Numbered from the stretch's first letter, positions 18,581-28,114 are shown. The stretch: 64,000 bases of DNA from an uncultured Bacilli bacterium (GCA_944371905.1 CALVYA010000003.1:1-64000); one strand, 5' to 3'. Notes: generated from the letters alone by a model not told the origin. Translations and numbers: made by a program.

Positions 18581-18946
18581 TTAAATTTTATTTTCCCATA
18601 ATCCATGCTTATTACAATATGCATATAAGGTTGCATCTTTCATATAAGGAAATGTTACCTCTGCAGATTGTCCCGGAGCTAGTTTGACCATTATTTCTGT
18701 ATCATCGCTTTCCAAACTAATCCATTCAATGTAATGATCCTCATCCATGACATGATTCACTATTACTTTCATTTTATCCCCTATAATTTCAAATGTAGGA
18801 ATGTGTTTTTCAAAAGCGGCATCAGTTGAATTTGACTTAACTAAAGACATATTTTCTTCACAACACTTTATTCCACAATCCTTACACTCACAATCTTGTA
18901 ATACTTTTATAAGTGCCCCACACTTATTACATTTCTTTAAAATCAT
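18581..18946 (-). CDS. Superoxide reductase (desulfoferrodoxin family)
   Basis: Superoxide reductase reduces superoxide to peroxide without making oxygen, typically in anaerobes, and takes electrons from rubredoxin. The 121-residue protein has an N-terminal Cys-rich segment (C-x-x-C near 6-9, then more Cys to about 29) and a neelaredoxin domain. Its iron ligands are visible: E-K-H-I-P, H-V-M-D-E-D-H-Y-I-E-W and C-N-K-H. A rubredoxin is encoded at 42004-42147. The N-terminal Cys pattern is unlike the classic desulforedoxin ligand set, so the second iron centre is uncertain. Confidence 0.88.
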   Translation of the reverse strand: MILKKCNKCGALIKVLQDCECKDCGIKCCEENMSLVKSNSTDAAFEKHIPTFEIIGDKMKVIVNHVMDEDHYIEWISLESDDTEIMVKLAPGQSAEVTFPYMKDATLYAYCNKHGLWENKI

Positions 18947-19011
18947 TAAATCACCTCTTTATGAAACCTTTATAAATATTATTATATTATATTTTTTTAT
19001 AAAAAGATATT

Positions 19012-19035
19012 AAAAAAGTAACCTTCAAGGTTACC
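19012..19035 (-). terminator. Terminator downstream of the phosphatidyltransferase gene
   Basis: On the minus strand a GTAACC/GGTTAC stem is followed by T6. The nearest upstream gene on this strand stops at 19242, so the transcript would have a ~200-base 3' UTR antisense to the small ORF at 19144-19245. Confidence 0.65.
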
Positions 19036-19143
19036 AAACACTTAATCATATATCTCCATATGATATTTATATTATGATTAATATTAATTTTTTTATACTT
19101 TAAAATAATAAAAAATTTGTTATAATAATACTAGGTGATAAAT

Positions 19144-19245
19144 ATGACAATGGATCAAGAAACAATTGCATCTTTTCTATTACTTGGTACTTTATTGTTA
19201 TCTTGTATTACTATTATTATTATTTTTACTATGAAAAACAACTAA
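19144..19245 (+). CDS. 33-residue single-helix membrane peptide
   Basis: The ORF has a ribosome binding site (TAGGTGAT) and a TATAAT -10 box about 20 bases upstream. It encodes a nine-residue N-terminus with two Asp/Glu, about 18 hydrophobic residues forming one helix, and a Met-Lys-Asn-Asn tail. Small membrane peptides often modulate larger membrane proteins or act as toxins, and no specific role can be assigned. Its end overlaps the 3' end of the convergent phosphatidyltransferase gene by four bases. Confidence 0.5.
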   Translation: MTMDQETIASFLLLGTLLLSCITIIIIFTMKNN

Positions 19246-19988
19246 TAATGCTTTTTAAAAAGTGTTTTCTTTTTTACCTTTGGATTATCATAAATAATAT
19301 CTTGAGTAGGTTCGTTATATTCTAACGTCTTACTCTTTTCTATTGGTTTTATTGCATCTTCTTGAAAATCATTCTGTATAGAATCATTTATTTTAGATGT
19401 TTCTTCTACAGATTTGTCTTTGTTAAAATATTTTTTCTTAATACATATTACTTCTGGAATTACTGTGGCTATTGCTCCCACCATACAAATAGGCGCAATG
19501 AGACTAAGTCCACTATCTCCAAAACCAAATGCTATAGTAGAAATAGTTCCTGCACTCTGAAGAGCCATTTTTAATTTGGCTGGAATTGTAGGTTTCATTT
19601 CTAACCCATTCTTTTTAAATTGATAAGTAGAAACTCCAAATACAATAGCATCTCTTGCAGCAATAGTTAAAGGCCATAACGGCATAATTCCCGTAGCCAT
19701 TAATGTAATTCCAAGACCCCAATTATATATTTTATCTGCAATCGGATCTAAAATACTACCTAATCGAGAAGCCATTCCATAATTTCTTGCTAAATATCCA
19801 TCCACAGCATCTGTTGCTCCGATTCCTAATGTCGCTAAAGTAATTAATAATGGTGAAGTAATTCCAAATTTAGCAATATAACCAAATAATGCCACTGAAG
19901 ATATCATTCTAAACACAGTTAAAACATTAGGTATTGTTAATTTCTTATCATATTTTTCATCCTTAATTTCATCTTTTTTATCTTTCAT
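19242..19988 (-). CDS. CDP-alcohol phosphatidyltransferase (PgsA-like)
   Basis: The family transfers a phosphatidyl group from CDP-diacylglycerol to an alcohol such as glycerol 3-phosphate in phospholipid synthesis. The signature D-x2-D-G-x2-A-R-x8-G-x3-D-x3-D is complete (A-T-D-A-V-D-G-Y-L-A-R near residue 62, then G-S-I-L-D-P-I-A-D-K). About six membrane helices follow a charged N-terminus. The last ~60 residues are a polar tail beyond the usual domain. It could supply phosphatidylglycerol for LtaS, but the exact substrate cannot be told. Confidence 0.85.
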   Translation of the reverse strand: MKDKKDEIKDEKYDKKLTIPNVLTVFRMISSVALFGYIAKFGITSPLLITLATLGIGATDAVDGYLARNYGMASRLGSILDPIADKIYNWGLGITLMATGIMPLWPLTIAARDAIVFGVSTYQFKKNGLEMKPTIPAKLKMALQSAGTISTIAFGFGDSGLSLIAPICMVGAIATVIPEVICIKKKYFNKDKSVEETSKINDSIQNDFQEDAIKPIEKSKTLEYNEPTQDIIYDNPKVKKKTLFKKHY

Positions 19989-20120
19989 TATCCAATACCT
20001 CCATAATTAGTTATGATAATACCTATCGTTACTCGTGTCAAGTTTTGTTAGTTTATATAATACTATTGTTGTTTAATTGATCTATTTATAGTATTATTAT
20101 TATTGTAGAGGAGGATAAAA

Positions 20121-21197
20121 ATGGATAGAAAAATAAAAGTCGTTCAATTTGGAACTGGAAAAATGGCTGTCTACACTATGCGTTATGCAATAGAACATGG
20201 TTGCCAAATAGTAGGAGCAATTGATGTTAATCCTAACGTTATTGGAAAAGATATTGGAGAAATCATGAATACTTCAAATTATGGAGTTACTGTCACTTCT
20301 TTAGATAAAGCTCCCGAAATGTTAATGAATGTAAAACCAGATATTTGTATCGTAACTACTATGAGTCTATTAAATGATGTTTATGATAGTCTAATGTTAT
20401 GTGCAAAATTAGGTATTAACGCTATTACTACTTGTGAAGAAGCATTCTTCTCATGGAATTCTAATCCTAAAACGACAGAAGCTATCGATATTATTGCTAA
20501 ACGTACAGGATGTACAATCACTGGTAGTGGATACCAAGACATATATTGGGGAGAGTTAATAAGTGCTATTGCTTCTTCAACTAATAAAATTACTAAAATA
20601 AAAGGAAGTTCTAGTTACAATGTTGAAGATTATGGAATTGCTTTAGCTAAAGCTCATGGTGCTGGTTATACTTTAGAAGAATTTGAGAAAAATGTAGCAT
20701 CTAGTGATAATATTTCTAGTGAAGAGCGTCAAACACTAATTGATCATGGAGAATTTTCTCCTTCTTATATGTGGAATGTCAATGGTTGGTTAGCTTCTAA
20801 ATTAGGATTAACAGTAAAAAGTCAAGTTCAAAAATGTATACCTCAAACCCATTCTGAAGATATTAATTCTACTACTTTAGGAATGATAGTAAAAGCTGGA
20901 AATGCTACAGGTATGAGTGCTGTTGTTACTACTGAAACTCAAGAAGGTATTATCATTGAATCAGAATGTATTGGTAAAGTTTATGCTCCTAGTGATTTTG
21001 ACAAAAATGAATGGACAATATATGGAGAGCCAGATACGACTATAGTTGTTAATCGCCCGAAAACAGTAGAACTTACTTGTGCTACCGTAGTAAACAGAAT
21101 TCCAGATGTTTTAAATAGTGAACCAGGATTCATAACAACTGAAAAAATGCCAGAATTAAAATATCGTATAAAACCATTAAATGAATATGTAAAATAA
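20121..21197 (+). CDS. 2,4-diaminopentanoate dehydrogenase-like oxidoreductase
   Basis: Diaminopentanoate dehydrogenase (Ord) acts in anaerobic ornithine fermentation, making 2-amino-4-oxopentanoate with NAD(P). The 358-residue protein has an N-terminal Rossmann fold (V-Q-F-G-T-G-K-M-A near residue 8), an Asp-Val-Asn cofactor-selecting block near 38, and the DapB-like C-terminal domain of the Ord family. No other ornithine-fermentation gene is in the window, so its substrate may differ. It is monocistronic, has a strong GGAGG site and is closed by a terminator at 21197. Confidence 0.75.
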   Translation: MDRKIKVVQFGTGKMAVYTMRYAIEHGCQIVGAIDVNPNVIGKDIGEIMNTSNYGVTVTSLDKAPEMLMNVKPDICIVTTMSLLNDVYDSLMLCAKLGINAITTCEEAFFSWNSNPKTTEAIDIIAKRTGCTITGSGYQDIYWGELISAIASSTNKITKIKGSSSYNVEDYGIALAKAHGAGYTLEEFEKNVASSDNISSEERQTLIDHGEFSPSYMWNVNGWLASKLGLTVKSQVQKCIPQTHSEDINSTTLGMIVKAGNATGMSAVVTTETQEGIIIESECIGKVYAPSDFDKNEWTIYGEPDTTIVVNRPKTVELTCATVVNRIPDVLNSEPGFITTEKMPELKYRIKPLNEYVK

Positions 21198-21223
21198 AAC
21201 AGGATTACTCCTGTTTTTATTCT
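21196..21223. terminator. Bidirectional terminator between convergent genes
   Basis: An AAAACAGGA/TCCTGTTTT stem with a short loop is flanked by A and T runs between the dehydrogenase and the convergent membrane-protein gene. Confidence 0.75.
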
Positions 21224-22626
21224 GTAATTACTTTTTCATAAATAACAACATTATCTATTTGCTTTGTTACTTGATATTTATTATTGTTAGCTAAGTGAAT
21301 AGTTAAGGCGATATTATTAGGAAGTACAAACATATCAAAATTATATTCATCTAACAAATAGTCATACCCTCTATCTTGAAGTTCCATAGCATCCCTAAAA
21401 TTATATTTAGAATACATATCCGCACGTCCATCAATAAATACTTTAATATCATTATAAATTAAATATCCTCCATAATCATAAAAATTAAATAAACGGTTTG
21501 GATTTTGTTCTTTTATATACTTTATTATTTCATCTGATAGTGGTTTTTTAGTATAACTATTCATTAATTTAGGTACAAATAAAATACCACTAACGATGGC
21601 AATGATTAAAATAGCCATCGTCAAATACTTTTCATAACTAAATTTATACTCCCCAATGAAATTAAAAATGATAAAAGTAGAAGCAATGTATAAAAGTGGT
21701 ATAAATTTTAAACTTTTAAATCCTAAAACTAAGAACGCACCTAAAATAACAAAATCAATTACTTTAATTTTCTTATTTGTTATTATCATTATAAGGATTA
21801 CTATTCCTAATAACAGGAAATCTCCATAATCACTAACATGATTTAAACTAGGGCTAGCCCATTCACTAATACTTGAAATCATCAAATCATCCTGCATATT
21901 TATATAAGGATAACTTATCATTTTTATTCCATGAGGATTTATCGCAATTACTAAAATACTTAATATTCCGCAAATTAAATATTTTTTTATTTGCTCCCTG
22001 CTAATTTTGTTAGCTTCTAATTTACCAAACTTAAATTGAAACAAACCACATATTAAAAAGATAAAACATAAGATATATGGTAAATTAGAGGAACCTCCAT
22101 GAAAATTAGACCAAAGTAAAGTAATCAAAGGTAAGAAATAAATTTTTCTAGAATTTTTATGATAAAAATTATCATATAAAACATAAACAGTAAATGCTAA
22201 TAAAATATAACTTATCATATGAGGACGTGGTAACATTACTCTAGAAAAAATTAAAAAACCTATTAAAGACCATAATAAAGTAAAAAGGTAATTTTTCTTC
22301 ATTTTCTCTTGATTAAAACTAAATAAAATAAAAATTAAGCCTCCATAAATAGTAAGATTAAACATCAATGGTCCGAAGTTTTTAAAAACGATGTTATATA
22401 AGTAAAGAATAACTTCGCTCAACCACTCATGACTCATCCAATATAAATGATTACTAATACCATACCAAGAAAAAATATCATAATATGGTATTTTTAAATT
22501 AGTAACTATATATTCACCCGCTTTAATATGCCAGTAATAATCATTGCCAAAACCGAAATTAAAGATAGCTAGAAATAATATAGCGGAAAAAGCTAACCCT
22601 AATTTATAATTCAACTTTTTTTTCAC
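21217..22626 (-). CDS. Polytopic membrane protein, GT-C glycosyltransferase-like
   Basis: The 469-residue protein has about ten membrane helices. The first extracellular loop contains D-Y-Y-W-H-I-K-A-G and S-H-E-W-L-S-E, a pattern common in membrane mannosyltransferase-like proteins of unknown substrate. It starts at GTG with AGGTGA in front. A C-terminal soluble region (~residues 360-469) contains D-Y-G-G-Y-L and D-G-R-A-D-M, as in this group. The function is inferred from topology only. Confidence 0.65.
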   Translation of the reverse strand: MKKKLNYKLGLAFSAILFLAIFNFGFGNDYYWHIKAGEYIVTNLKIPYYDIFSWYGISNHLYWMSHEWLSEVILYLYNIVFKNFGPLMFNLTIYGGLIFILFSFNQEKMKKNYLFTLLWSLIGFLIFSRVMLPRPHMISYILLAFTVYVLYDNFYHKNSRKIYFLPLITLLWSNFHGGSSNLPYILCFIFLICGLFQFKFGKLEANKISREQIKKYLICGILSILVIAINPHGIKMISYPYINMQDDLMISSISEWASPSLNHVSDYGDFLLLGIVILIMIITNKKIKVIDFVILGAFLVLGFKSLKFIPLLYIASTFIIFNFIGEYKFSYEKYLTMAILIIAIVSGILFVPKLMNSYTKKPLSDEIIKYIKEQNPNRLFNFYDYGGYLIYNDIKVFIDGRADMYSKYNFRDAMELQDRGYDYLLDEYNFDMFVLPNNIALTIHLANNNKYQVTKQIDNVVIYEKVITE

Positions 22627-22661
22627 TTATCTTCACCTAATTAGAAGTGTAACATATTAAA

Positions 22662-23369
22662 TTATTCCAAGCAACCACTCTCTATACTATCTTCCCCTTT
22701 TTTATATATTGTTAATTTTTCTTTACTATCACAAGTCACTAACAATAGATCTTCTATATGATGATAGCCTTCTTTTTTAAGTCTAGTTAACAACCACTTG
22801 TCATCTTTCTTGATTACTTTCAAATTATTTGACATTATATTTCCGTCAATTACTAAATTGGAACAAAGGCCTTTATAATCCACTTTAACTTTAGCATCAC
22901 TAGGTGTTAAAGGGGCATATTTACTTTTTAACATAAAGCTTATTTTCCCGTTAGGCTCCATAATAGCATATTCGATTTCACTAATATCAAAATACCCATT
23001 ATTTCTAGCTTCTTGTAATAAATCACTAAGATCTATTTTTGCTTTTTCGACATTATCTTCAATAATTTTTCCATTTTCTATAATTATTATTGGTGTACCT
23101 ATCACAAATCTTCTAAGTTTAATACTTTTAGCTGTAAAGTGAGAAATCAAGATTGACACTAGTGTATATACACCCATGACAATTAACCCATGTAAAAAAT
23201 GAGACTCTAAATCAATAGAAATATCTGCTGCCACACTACCTATCGTAATACCTACTACATAATCATACAAATTTAATTGTGACAATTGTTTTCTACCCAT
23301 AGCTTTCGTAAAAAAGAAAAGAGCTACAATTGAGAAAATTGATTTTATAAATACATAAAAAAAGTCCAT
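22662..23369 (-). CDS. DUF421 (YetF-like) membrane protein
   Basis: The 235-residue protein has three N-terminal membrane helices, including the family-typical M-G-R-K-Q-[LI]-S-Q-L-x-L-Y-D-Y-V-V-G-I-T-I-G-S block near residue 25. A cytoplasmic domain follows with L-R-R-F-V-I-G-T-P, I-I-I-E-N-G-K and L-L-Q-E-A-R. Relatives in Bacillus are present in spores or envelope and have no proven activity. It lies between fhs and the membrane-protein gene on the same strand. Confidence 0.88.
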   Translation of the reverse strand: MDFFYVFIKSIFSIVALFFFTKAMGRKQLSQLNLYDYVVGITIGSVAADISIDLESHFLHGLIVMGVYTLVSILISHFTAKSIKLRRFVIGTPIIIIENGKIIEDNVEKAKIDLSDLLQEARNNGYFDISEIEYAIMEPNGKISFMLKSKYAPLTPSDAKVKVDYKGLCSNLVIDGNIMSNNLKVIKKDDKWLLTRLKKEGYHHIEDLLLVTCDSKEKLTIYKKGEDSIESGCLE

Positions 23370-23401
23370 AATATCACCATTCTTATTATGAACTATTTCT
23401 T

Positions 23402-25039
23402 TTAAAATAAACCACTTATTTCTTCCTTATCATTAATATCAATATTTTCTAAATTAGGAATTTTAGATAATCCCGGCATGGTCATGATATCACCTAATAA
23501 TACTGTAATAAAAGAGGCACCACGATATAATTTAACATCTTTTACTGTAATTGCATAATCTTTAGGGTAACCTAATTTTTTAGGATCGTCACTAATCGAA
23601 TACTGAGTTTTAGCAATACATACTGGTAAATGATGATACTTATTCATTTTTTTTAACTTCTCTTCTACTTCTTTAGTATATTGTACTCTATTAGCATGAT
23701 AGATTTCTATTGCTACTTTTTCTATTTTCTCTTTAATCGATAAATGATCTTCATATAATAACTTAAAATCATTTTCCTTATTACAAATGTCTACTACTTT
23801 TTTTGCTAGAGAAACAGACCCTTCCCCACCATTTAAATAACTATCACTAATAGCAAATTCTATTTTTTTATTATTACAATATTCTTCTATAACATGAATT
23901 TCCTCATTAGTATCACTATCATATTTATTTAAACATACAATTAAATTTTTAGTGTATTTTAAAATGTTTTCCACATGAACCATTAAATTTGGTAGTCCTT
24001 CTTTTACTTTTTCCACAGAAGGTGTTAATATATCTTCCTTCGAAACATTGGCATTATATTTTAATGCTTTAAGAGTAACTACTAAAACAACACAATTAGG
24101 CGTGAAAGAAGCTCTACGACATTTAATATCAAAAAATTTTTCAGCGCCTAAATCGGAACCAAACCCAGCTTCAGTTACTACATAATCAGCAAGATTAAGA
24201 CCTAATCTAGTAGCAATAATACTATTGCATCCATGAGCAATGTTAGCAAAAGGTCCTCCATGAACTAAAACAGGATTATTCTCCAAAGTTTGAACTAAAT
24301 TAGGTTTTATGGCCTCTTTTAATAAAGTGGCAAGAGAACCCTCCATATTTAAATCTTTCACCAAAACTTCCTTACCATCATAAGTATATCCAATCAAAAT
24401 ATTACCTAAGTTTTTCTTTAAATCCATAAGATCTTGAGATAAACAAAAAACACTCATTACCTCGCTAGCTGCTGTAATATTAAAAGATTCATCTCTTTTT
24501 ACTTTTCCATGGATCGTAATATTCCTTAACGCTCTATCATTCATGTCCATACAACGATTAAACGCAATGGTATTGGGATCAATATTTAACTGATTCCCAA
24601 AGTAAAGATGATTATCAATAGCTGCGCTAATTAAATTGTTACAACTAGTAATTGCATGCAAGTCTCCAGTAAAATGTAAGTTAATATCCTCCATTGGAAC
24701 AATTTGTGCATACCCTCCTCCAGTTGCTCCTCCTTTAATTCCAAATACTGGACCTAAAGAAGGTTCTCTTAATACCATTAAGGTTTTCTTACCTATTTTA
24801 TTAAGAGCATCACCTAAACCAATACTAACTGTAGTTTTTCCTTCTCCATATGGTGTAGGATTAATTGAGGTAACTAATATTAATTTTCCTTCATTTTTAG
24901 TAGTATATTTTTTATAATCAATTTTTGCTTTGTAATTGCCATATAAGATTAAATCCTCTTCTAATATACCTATTTTTTTTGCTATCTCTTTAATATTCTG
25001 TTTTTGACACATTCTAGAAATTTCAATATCACTTTTCAT
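23402..25039 (-). CDS. fhs: Formate-tetrahydrofolate ligase
   Basis: This enzyme makes 10-formyltetrahydrofolate from formate, THF and ATP for purine synthesis and one-carbon metabolism. The 545-residue protein has the P-T-P-Y-G-E-G-K-T-T-V-S P-loop-like motif near residue 68, G-I-K-G-G-A-T-G-G-G-Y-A-Q, and a P-G-L-S-K-I-P C-terminal block. The usual substrate-loop sequences are in place and the length is normal. It has a good AAGGTGATG ribosome binding site. Confidence 0.97.
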   Translation of the reverse strand: MKSDIEISRMCQKQNIKEIAKKIGILEEDLILYGNYKAKIDYKKYTTKNEGKLILVTSINPTPYGEGKTTVSIGLGDALNKIGKKTLMVLREPSLGPVFGIKGGATGGGYAQIVPMEDINLHFTGDLHAITSCNNLISAAIDNHLYFGNQLNIDPNTIAFNRCMDMNDRALRNITIHGKVKRDESFNITAASEVMSVFCLSQDLMDLKKNLGNILIGYTYDGKEVLVKDLNMEGSLATLLKEAIKPNLVQTLENNPVLVHGGPFANIAHGCNSIIATRLGLNLADYVVTEAGFGSDLGAEKFFDIKCRRASFTPNCVVLVVTLKALKYNANVSKEDILTPSVEKVKEGLPNLMVHVENILKYTKNLIVCLNKYDSDTNEEIHVIEEYCNNKKIEFAISDSYLNGGEGSVSLAKKVVDICNKENDFKLLYEDHLSIKEKIEKVAIEIYHANRVQYTKEVEEKLKKMNKYHHLPVCIAKTQYSISDDPKKLGYPKDYAITVKDVKLYRGASFITVLLGDIMTMPGLSKIPNLENIDINDKEEISGLF

Positions 25040-25144
25040 ATCATCACCTTCATTTCTATTAGTAGTATATCATATAAATTCATTATTTTATCTATCATTT
25101 ACTTTTATTTTATTATATAATATGTTTAGTTTTAGGAGGCAGTT

Positions 25145-25684
25145 ATGAAATTAGATAATTTAAAAGAAAAAAACTATTCTCATGTTACTAGTCTAATAAG
25201 CGCTATTATATTTTTTATCATTGGTAGTATTATTTTTACTAATCCTAATAATACTATTAAATTTATTTCTTATGTTTTAGGTGGTTGCTTTTCTATAATT
25301 GGATTATTTAAAATTTGGAGTTATTATCGAGCAAAAAAGAAAGAAGAAGTAACATACCTTAGAGATTTAAGTGTCGGATTACTAGCTCTAATAGCAGGAA
25401 TTATTTTAATTATCTTCTCTAATACTGTAGAAACTTTAATAAGGATCATTATGGGAGCATGGATATTATTTAATGGTATTAACTTATTAATTAATTCAAT
25501 TAAGGGACTAAAAAACAAAGTTAAATCTTCTAAATTATTAATACTATTATCACTAATTATGATTTTTTTCGGCATTTATATGATTCTAAAAACTAATTTA
25601 ATATTTCAAATGATTGGTTTATTTATTATTTTATATTCCGTTACTGAAATTATTGGCTATATTTATTATTCACAAAATAATTAG
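25145..25684 (+). CDS. DUF308 (HdeD-like) membrane protein
   Basis: The 179-residue protein has six membrane helices arranged as three similar pairs, with G-x-x-x-I-I-x-L-F-K-I-W and G-A-W-I-L-F-N-G-I-N-L-L blocks typical of DUF308. HdeD in E. coli is linked to acid resistance, but the role here is unknown. It has its own promoter (TATAAT near 25115) and an AGGAGG site. A terminator with a TTCG loop follows the stop. Confidence 0.8.
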   Translation: MKLDNLKEKNYSHVTSLISAIIFFIIGSIIFTNPNNTIKFISYVLGGCFSIIGLFKIWSYYRAKKKEEVTYLRDLSVGLLALIAGIILIIFSNTVETLIRIIMGAWILFNGINLLINSIKGLKNKVKSSKLLILLSLIMIFFGIYMILKTNLIFQMIGLFIILYSVTEIIGYIYYSQNN

Positions 25685-25707
25685 AACTTCGGTTCTTTTT
25701 TTATTTT
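25684..25707 (+). terminator. Terminator after the DUF308 gene
   Basis: An AGAAC/GTTCT stem closed by a stable TTCG tetraloop is followed by T7. Confidence 0.8.
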
Positions 25708-25732
25708 GTTTTTATTATTAATATGTTATAAT
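25704..25732 (+). promoter_or_regulatory. Promoter of the AAA+ cassette
   Basis: A perfect TATAAT at 25727-25732 has a weak -35 (TTTTGT, 17 bases upstream). It lies between the DUF308 terminator and the first gene of the cassette, so the four genes appear to have their own promoter. Confidence 0.5.
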
Positions 25733-25757
25733 TTCTATAGAATAGGAAGGTGTTTAT

Positions 25758-27494
25758 ATGAGTACATTGGTAATTAGTGCGGCCAATTTAGCAACAATAG
25801 AAAACAACTTACAAGTACTTGCTAATAATATTGGTTCTGTATCTCAAAATGTAAATACCGTAAATGGTCATATTAATGATGTTCAAGGTCAAGTAGATAC
25901 CGTTAAAAACGATGTTAAAAGTCTAGAAGAAGAAATCAAAAGTTTTATGGTAGAAATCAAACAAGGTACTATCGTTTCTAATGCTAGACAAACGATTTTA
26001 ATGGATCAAAACGAATTTGATAAAAAATTTAGTCACCGAGATGAAGTTAGAAGACGAGTAAATGGATTACTACAATCAGTAGATATCAATGCTATTAAAA
26101 AAAGCACAGTGGAAAATATTAGTGAAGAAACCATTGTTAATACTCCTGATTATTGGTTAGCCCCTGCTTTAGTTTCCCTTTGTTCATGGTACACTAATAA
26201 CAAAGATTTAGCTAATAAAGCTCTAAAAGAAGCCATGGCTAGAGATGATGAGAAAACATCATTACTAATGTGTTTAATTCATTTAAGAGCCAATAGAATT
26301 CCTACTTCCATGAAGTGGTTAAATAGATATTTATCAATGCAAGATCCGGCAAAAATGGAAAGTAAAATTATTACAGTATTAGATGCTATTACTAGTGGTG
26401 TTTTTGGAATTGATGCTAAAGATAATTGTCTACAAAAAATCAATGAATGGATTTTAGAGTTAAATAGTTATAACAATTTTAAAGATGCACAAATAGATAG
26501 ATGGGAAAGATATTTTAGAGAACAATTAGAACCAGTAGAGGAAAATGAATTTCCGTATATTATGAAATACGTAGTAGAAAAAGATAATGTTATGGATATT
26601 ATTTCGTTAGCAAGAGGAGATAAATTTATTTTAAAAGATTTCAAAAAAATCATGGAAGAAAAACAATATAGTAATGTTTCAAATATTAACAAAATCGATA
26701 ATTTATTACATATGTTAGTATTCAATTATGAAAATGAAGAACTAGAATTAAAACGTGACATTCAAAAAAATAAGCATATTATTGAAGAAAACGGTGACAT
26801 CAATAAAGCATTAAAACAATTTGAAAAAACTAGTATTGCTTTAGAGAAAAACAATAATTTTTATAGTCATATTACTAATATTGCTATAGGAAATAATTCT
26901 ACTGAAGCGGATTTAAATACAAGAAAATTTGCTATTAGTCTTTCTAAACATTTTATTATATCTGGATATAATCGTATCTCTAATATCAAAGAAGAAGAAG
27001 CGTTACCTGACTTAACTATTACTATTAATGAATGGAATGGGTTAACTAAAAATGGAAGTAATGAAGTGGAGCTTCAAAAAAGCCTAGAAGATTTTTTGAA
27101 TGATGAATTTCATGATGAAGTGTATAGTGATCGCTTATTTAATATTAAAATGTTATTTGCGATTATTATTGGCTTAGTTGGTATCTTCTTAACATTAAAA
27201 CAACCTATCTTAGCTGCTATTATTTTCTGTGTAGTATTAATATTTAATATCGTAGAATTCTTAAGATCCTATTCTAAAAGAGAATCAAAAATAAAGCAAT
27301 TAAATGAAATTAAAAAGCAGCACAAAACTCTATTATCTAATATCATTGCTGAAATAGTAGATTATTACTTCGTATATAAAGATAGTAAAACAGATCATAA
27401 TAATTTCATTAATTACATTAATTCCCTTAACTATGTGGATTATATAAAAAATAATAGTAAAAGAAATATTATGATAAATGGAGGTAAATCATGA
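25758..27494 (+). CDS. Coiled-coil protein with C-terminal membrane hairpin; first gene of the AAA+ cassette
   Basis: I do not recognise this 578-residue protein. Residues ~12-75 form a heptad-like coiled coil (repeated V-x-x-V-x-x-x-V-x-x-V with Asn/Gln/Asp). The middle is helical and charged, with a possible TPR-like stretch near 130-200. Two membrane helices lie near 465-505, followed by a Lys/Glu-rich helix. It therefore probably sits on the membrane with large cytoplasmic arms. The last bases overlap the next start (ATGA), and the three downstream genes end with a Ycf46-like AAA+ ATPase. A membrane partner or substrate adaptor of that ATPase is the natural inference. Confidence 0.75.
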   Translation: MSTLVISAANLATIENNLQVLANNIGSVSQNVNTVNGHINDVQGQVDTVKNDVKSLEEEIKSFMVEIKQGTIVSNARQTILMDQNEFDKKFSHRDEVRRRVNGLLQSVDINAIKKSTVENISEETIVNTPDYWLAPALVSLCSWYTNNKDLANKALKEAMARDDEKTSLLMCLIHLRANRIPTSMKWLNRYLSMQDPAKMESKIITVLDAITSGVFGIDAKDNCLQKINEWILELNSYNNFKDAQIDRWERYFREQLEPVEENEFPYIMKYVVEKDNVMDIISLARGDKFILKDFKKIMEEKQYSNVSNINKIDNLLHMLVFNYENEELELKRDIQKNKHIIEENGDINKALKQFEKTSIALEKNNNFYSHITNIAIGNNSTEADLNTRKFAISLSKHFIISGYNRISNIKEEEALPDLTITINEWNGLTKNGSNEVELQKSLEDFLNDEFHDEVYSDRLFNIKMLFAIIIGLVGIFLTLKQPILAAIIFCVVLIFNIVEFLRSYSKRESKIKQLNEIKKQHKTLLSNIIAEIVDYYFVYKDSKTDHNNFINYINSLNYVDYIKNNSKRNIMINGGKS

Positions 27495-27670
27495 ATAACG
27501 AACCTAAAGTAATAATTACTCCAGTAGAGAAAGATGAAAAACTAAAATCTATTACAACAATAAAACCAGAAATCGACCAAAAAACAAAAGAAGAAGATTT
27601 TGTAACTGGCTTACCAGAATGGGACTTAACACCTCCATACGAAGTAATTAGGAGGGTAAATAGAAAATGA
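27491..27670 (+). CDS. 59-residue cassette protein with a Trp-containing C-terminal motif
   Basis: The ORF starts in an ATGA overlap with the gene before it and ends in an ATGA overlap with the gene after it, with GGAGG upstream of its ATG. This is strong evidence that it is real despite its size. The N-terminal ~35 residues are Lys/Glu/Thr-rich and probably disordered. The C-terminus has G-L-P-E-W-D-L-T-P-P-Y-E-V-I-R-R-V, which looks like a linear docking motif. No family is recognised. It may tether the AAA+ ATPase to its partners. Confidence 0.7.
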   Translation: MNNEPKVIITPVEKDEKLKSITTIKPEIDQKTKEEDFVTGLPEWDLTPPYEVIRRVNRK

Positions 27671-28110
27671 CTTATTATGAATGGATCCATTGTTTTAATA
27701 AATTGAAAACCGGTCCTCGCGATGAAGAATTATTAAAGCAATTATATACCAGTACTATTTCATTAGATGGCAATATTCTATACCGATTTATTAAACATAT
27801 TAATGTTTTAGTAAGAACAAGATTAAAAAATAGCCTGGATAGTATATTATCAAAATTAGAGATGATTTATCATGATAATAATGCCTTATCATTAGAGATA
27901 ATTAATATAAAAAAAGAACTAGCATTTGCAAAAAAAATTACAAAATTACCTGTGATTCCTAAAGAAAATCAAGATAAATTTAGAGAAACACTGCAAAAAT
28001 TTGCAAATGAAATCAACGAAACATTAGAAACCAGTATGGAAGGAATCGATACTACTGGAGAAGCTATCATGATAATTAAAAATAGTAAAATCAATGTCTT
28101 GGAGGATTAA
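27667..28110 (+). CDS. Helical 147-residue cassette protein
   Basis: I do not recognise this protein. It is basic in the middle and almost entirely helical, with no membrane segment. The start overlaps the stop of the 59-residue gene (ATGA) and the stop is five bases before the ATPase start. The context points to an accessory subunit of the AAA+ ATPase. Confidence 0.7.
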   Translation: MTYYEWIHCFNKLKTGPRDEELLKQLYTSTISLDGNILYRFIKHINVLVRTRLKNSLDSILSKLEMIYHDNNALSLEIINIKKELAFAKKITKLPVIPKENQDKFRETLQKFANEINETLETSMEGIDTTGEAIMIIKNSKINVLED

Positions 28111-28114
28111 AGTT

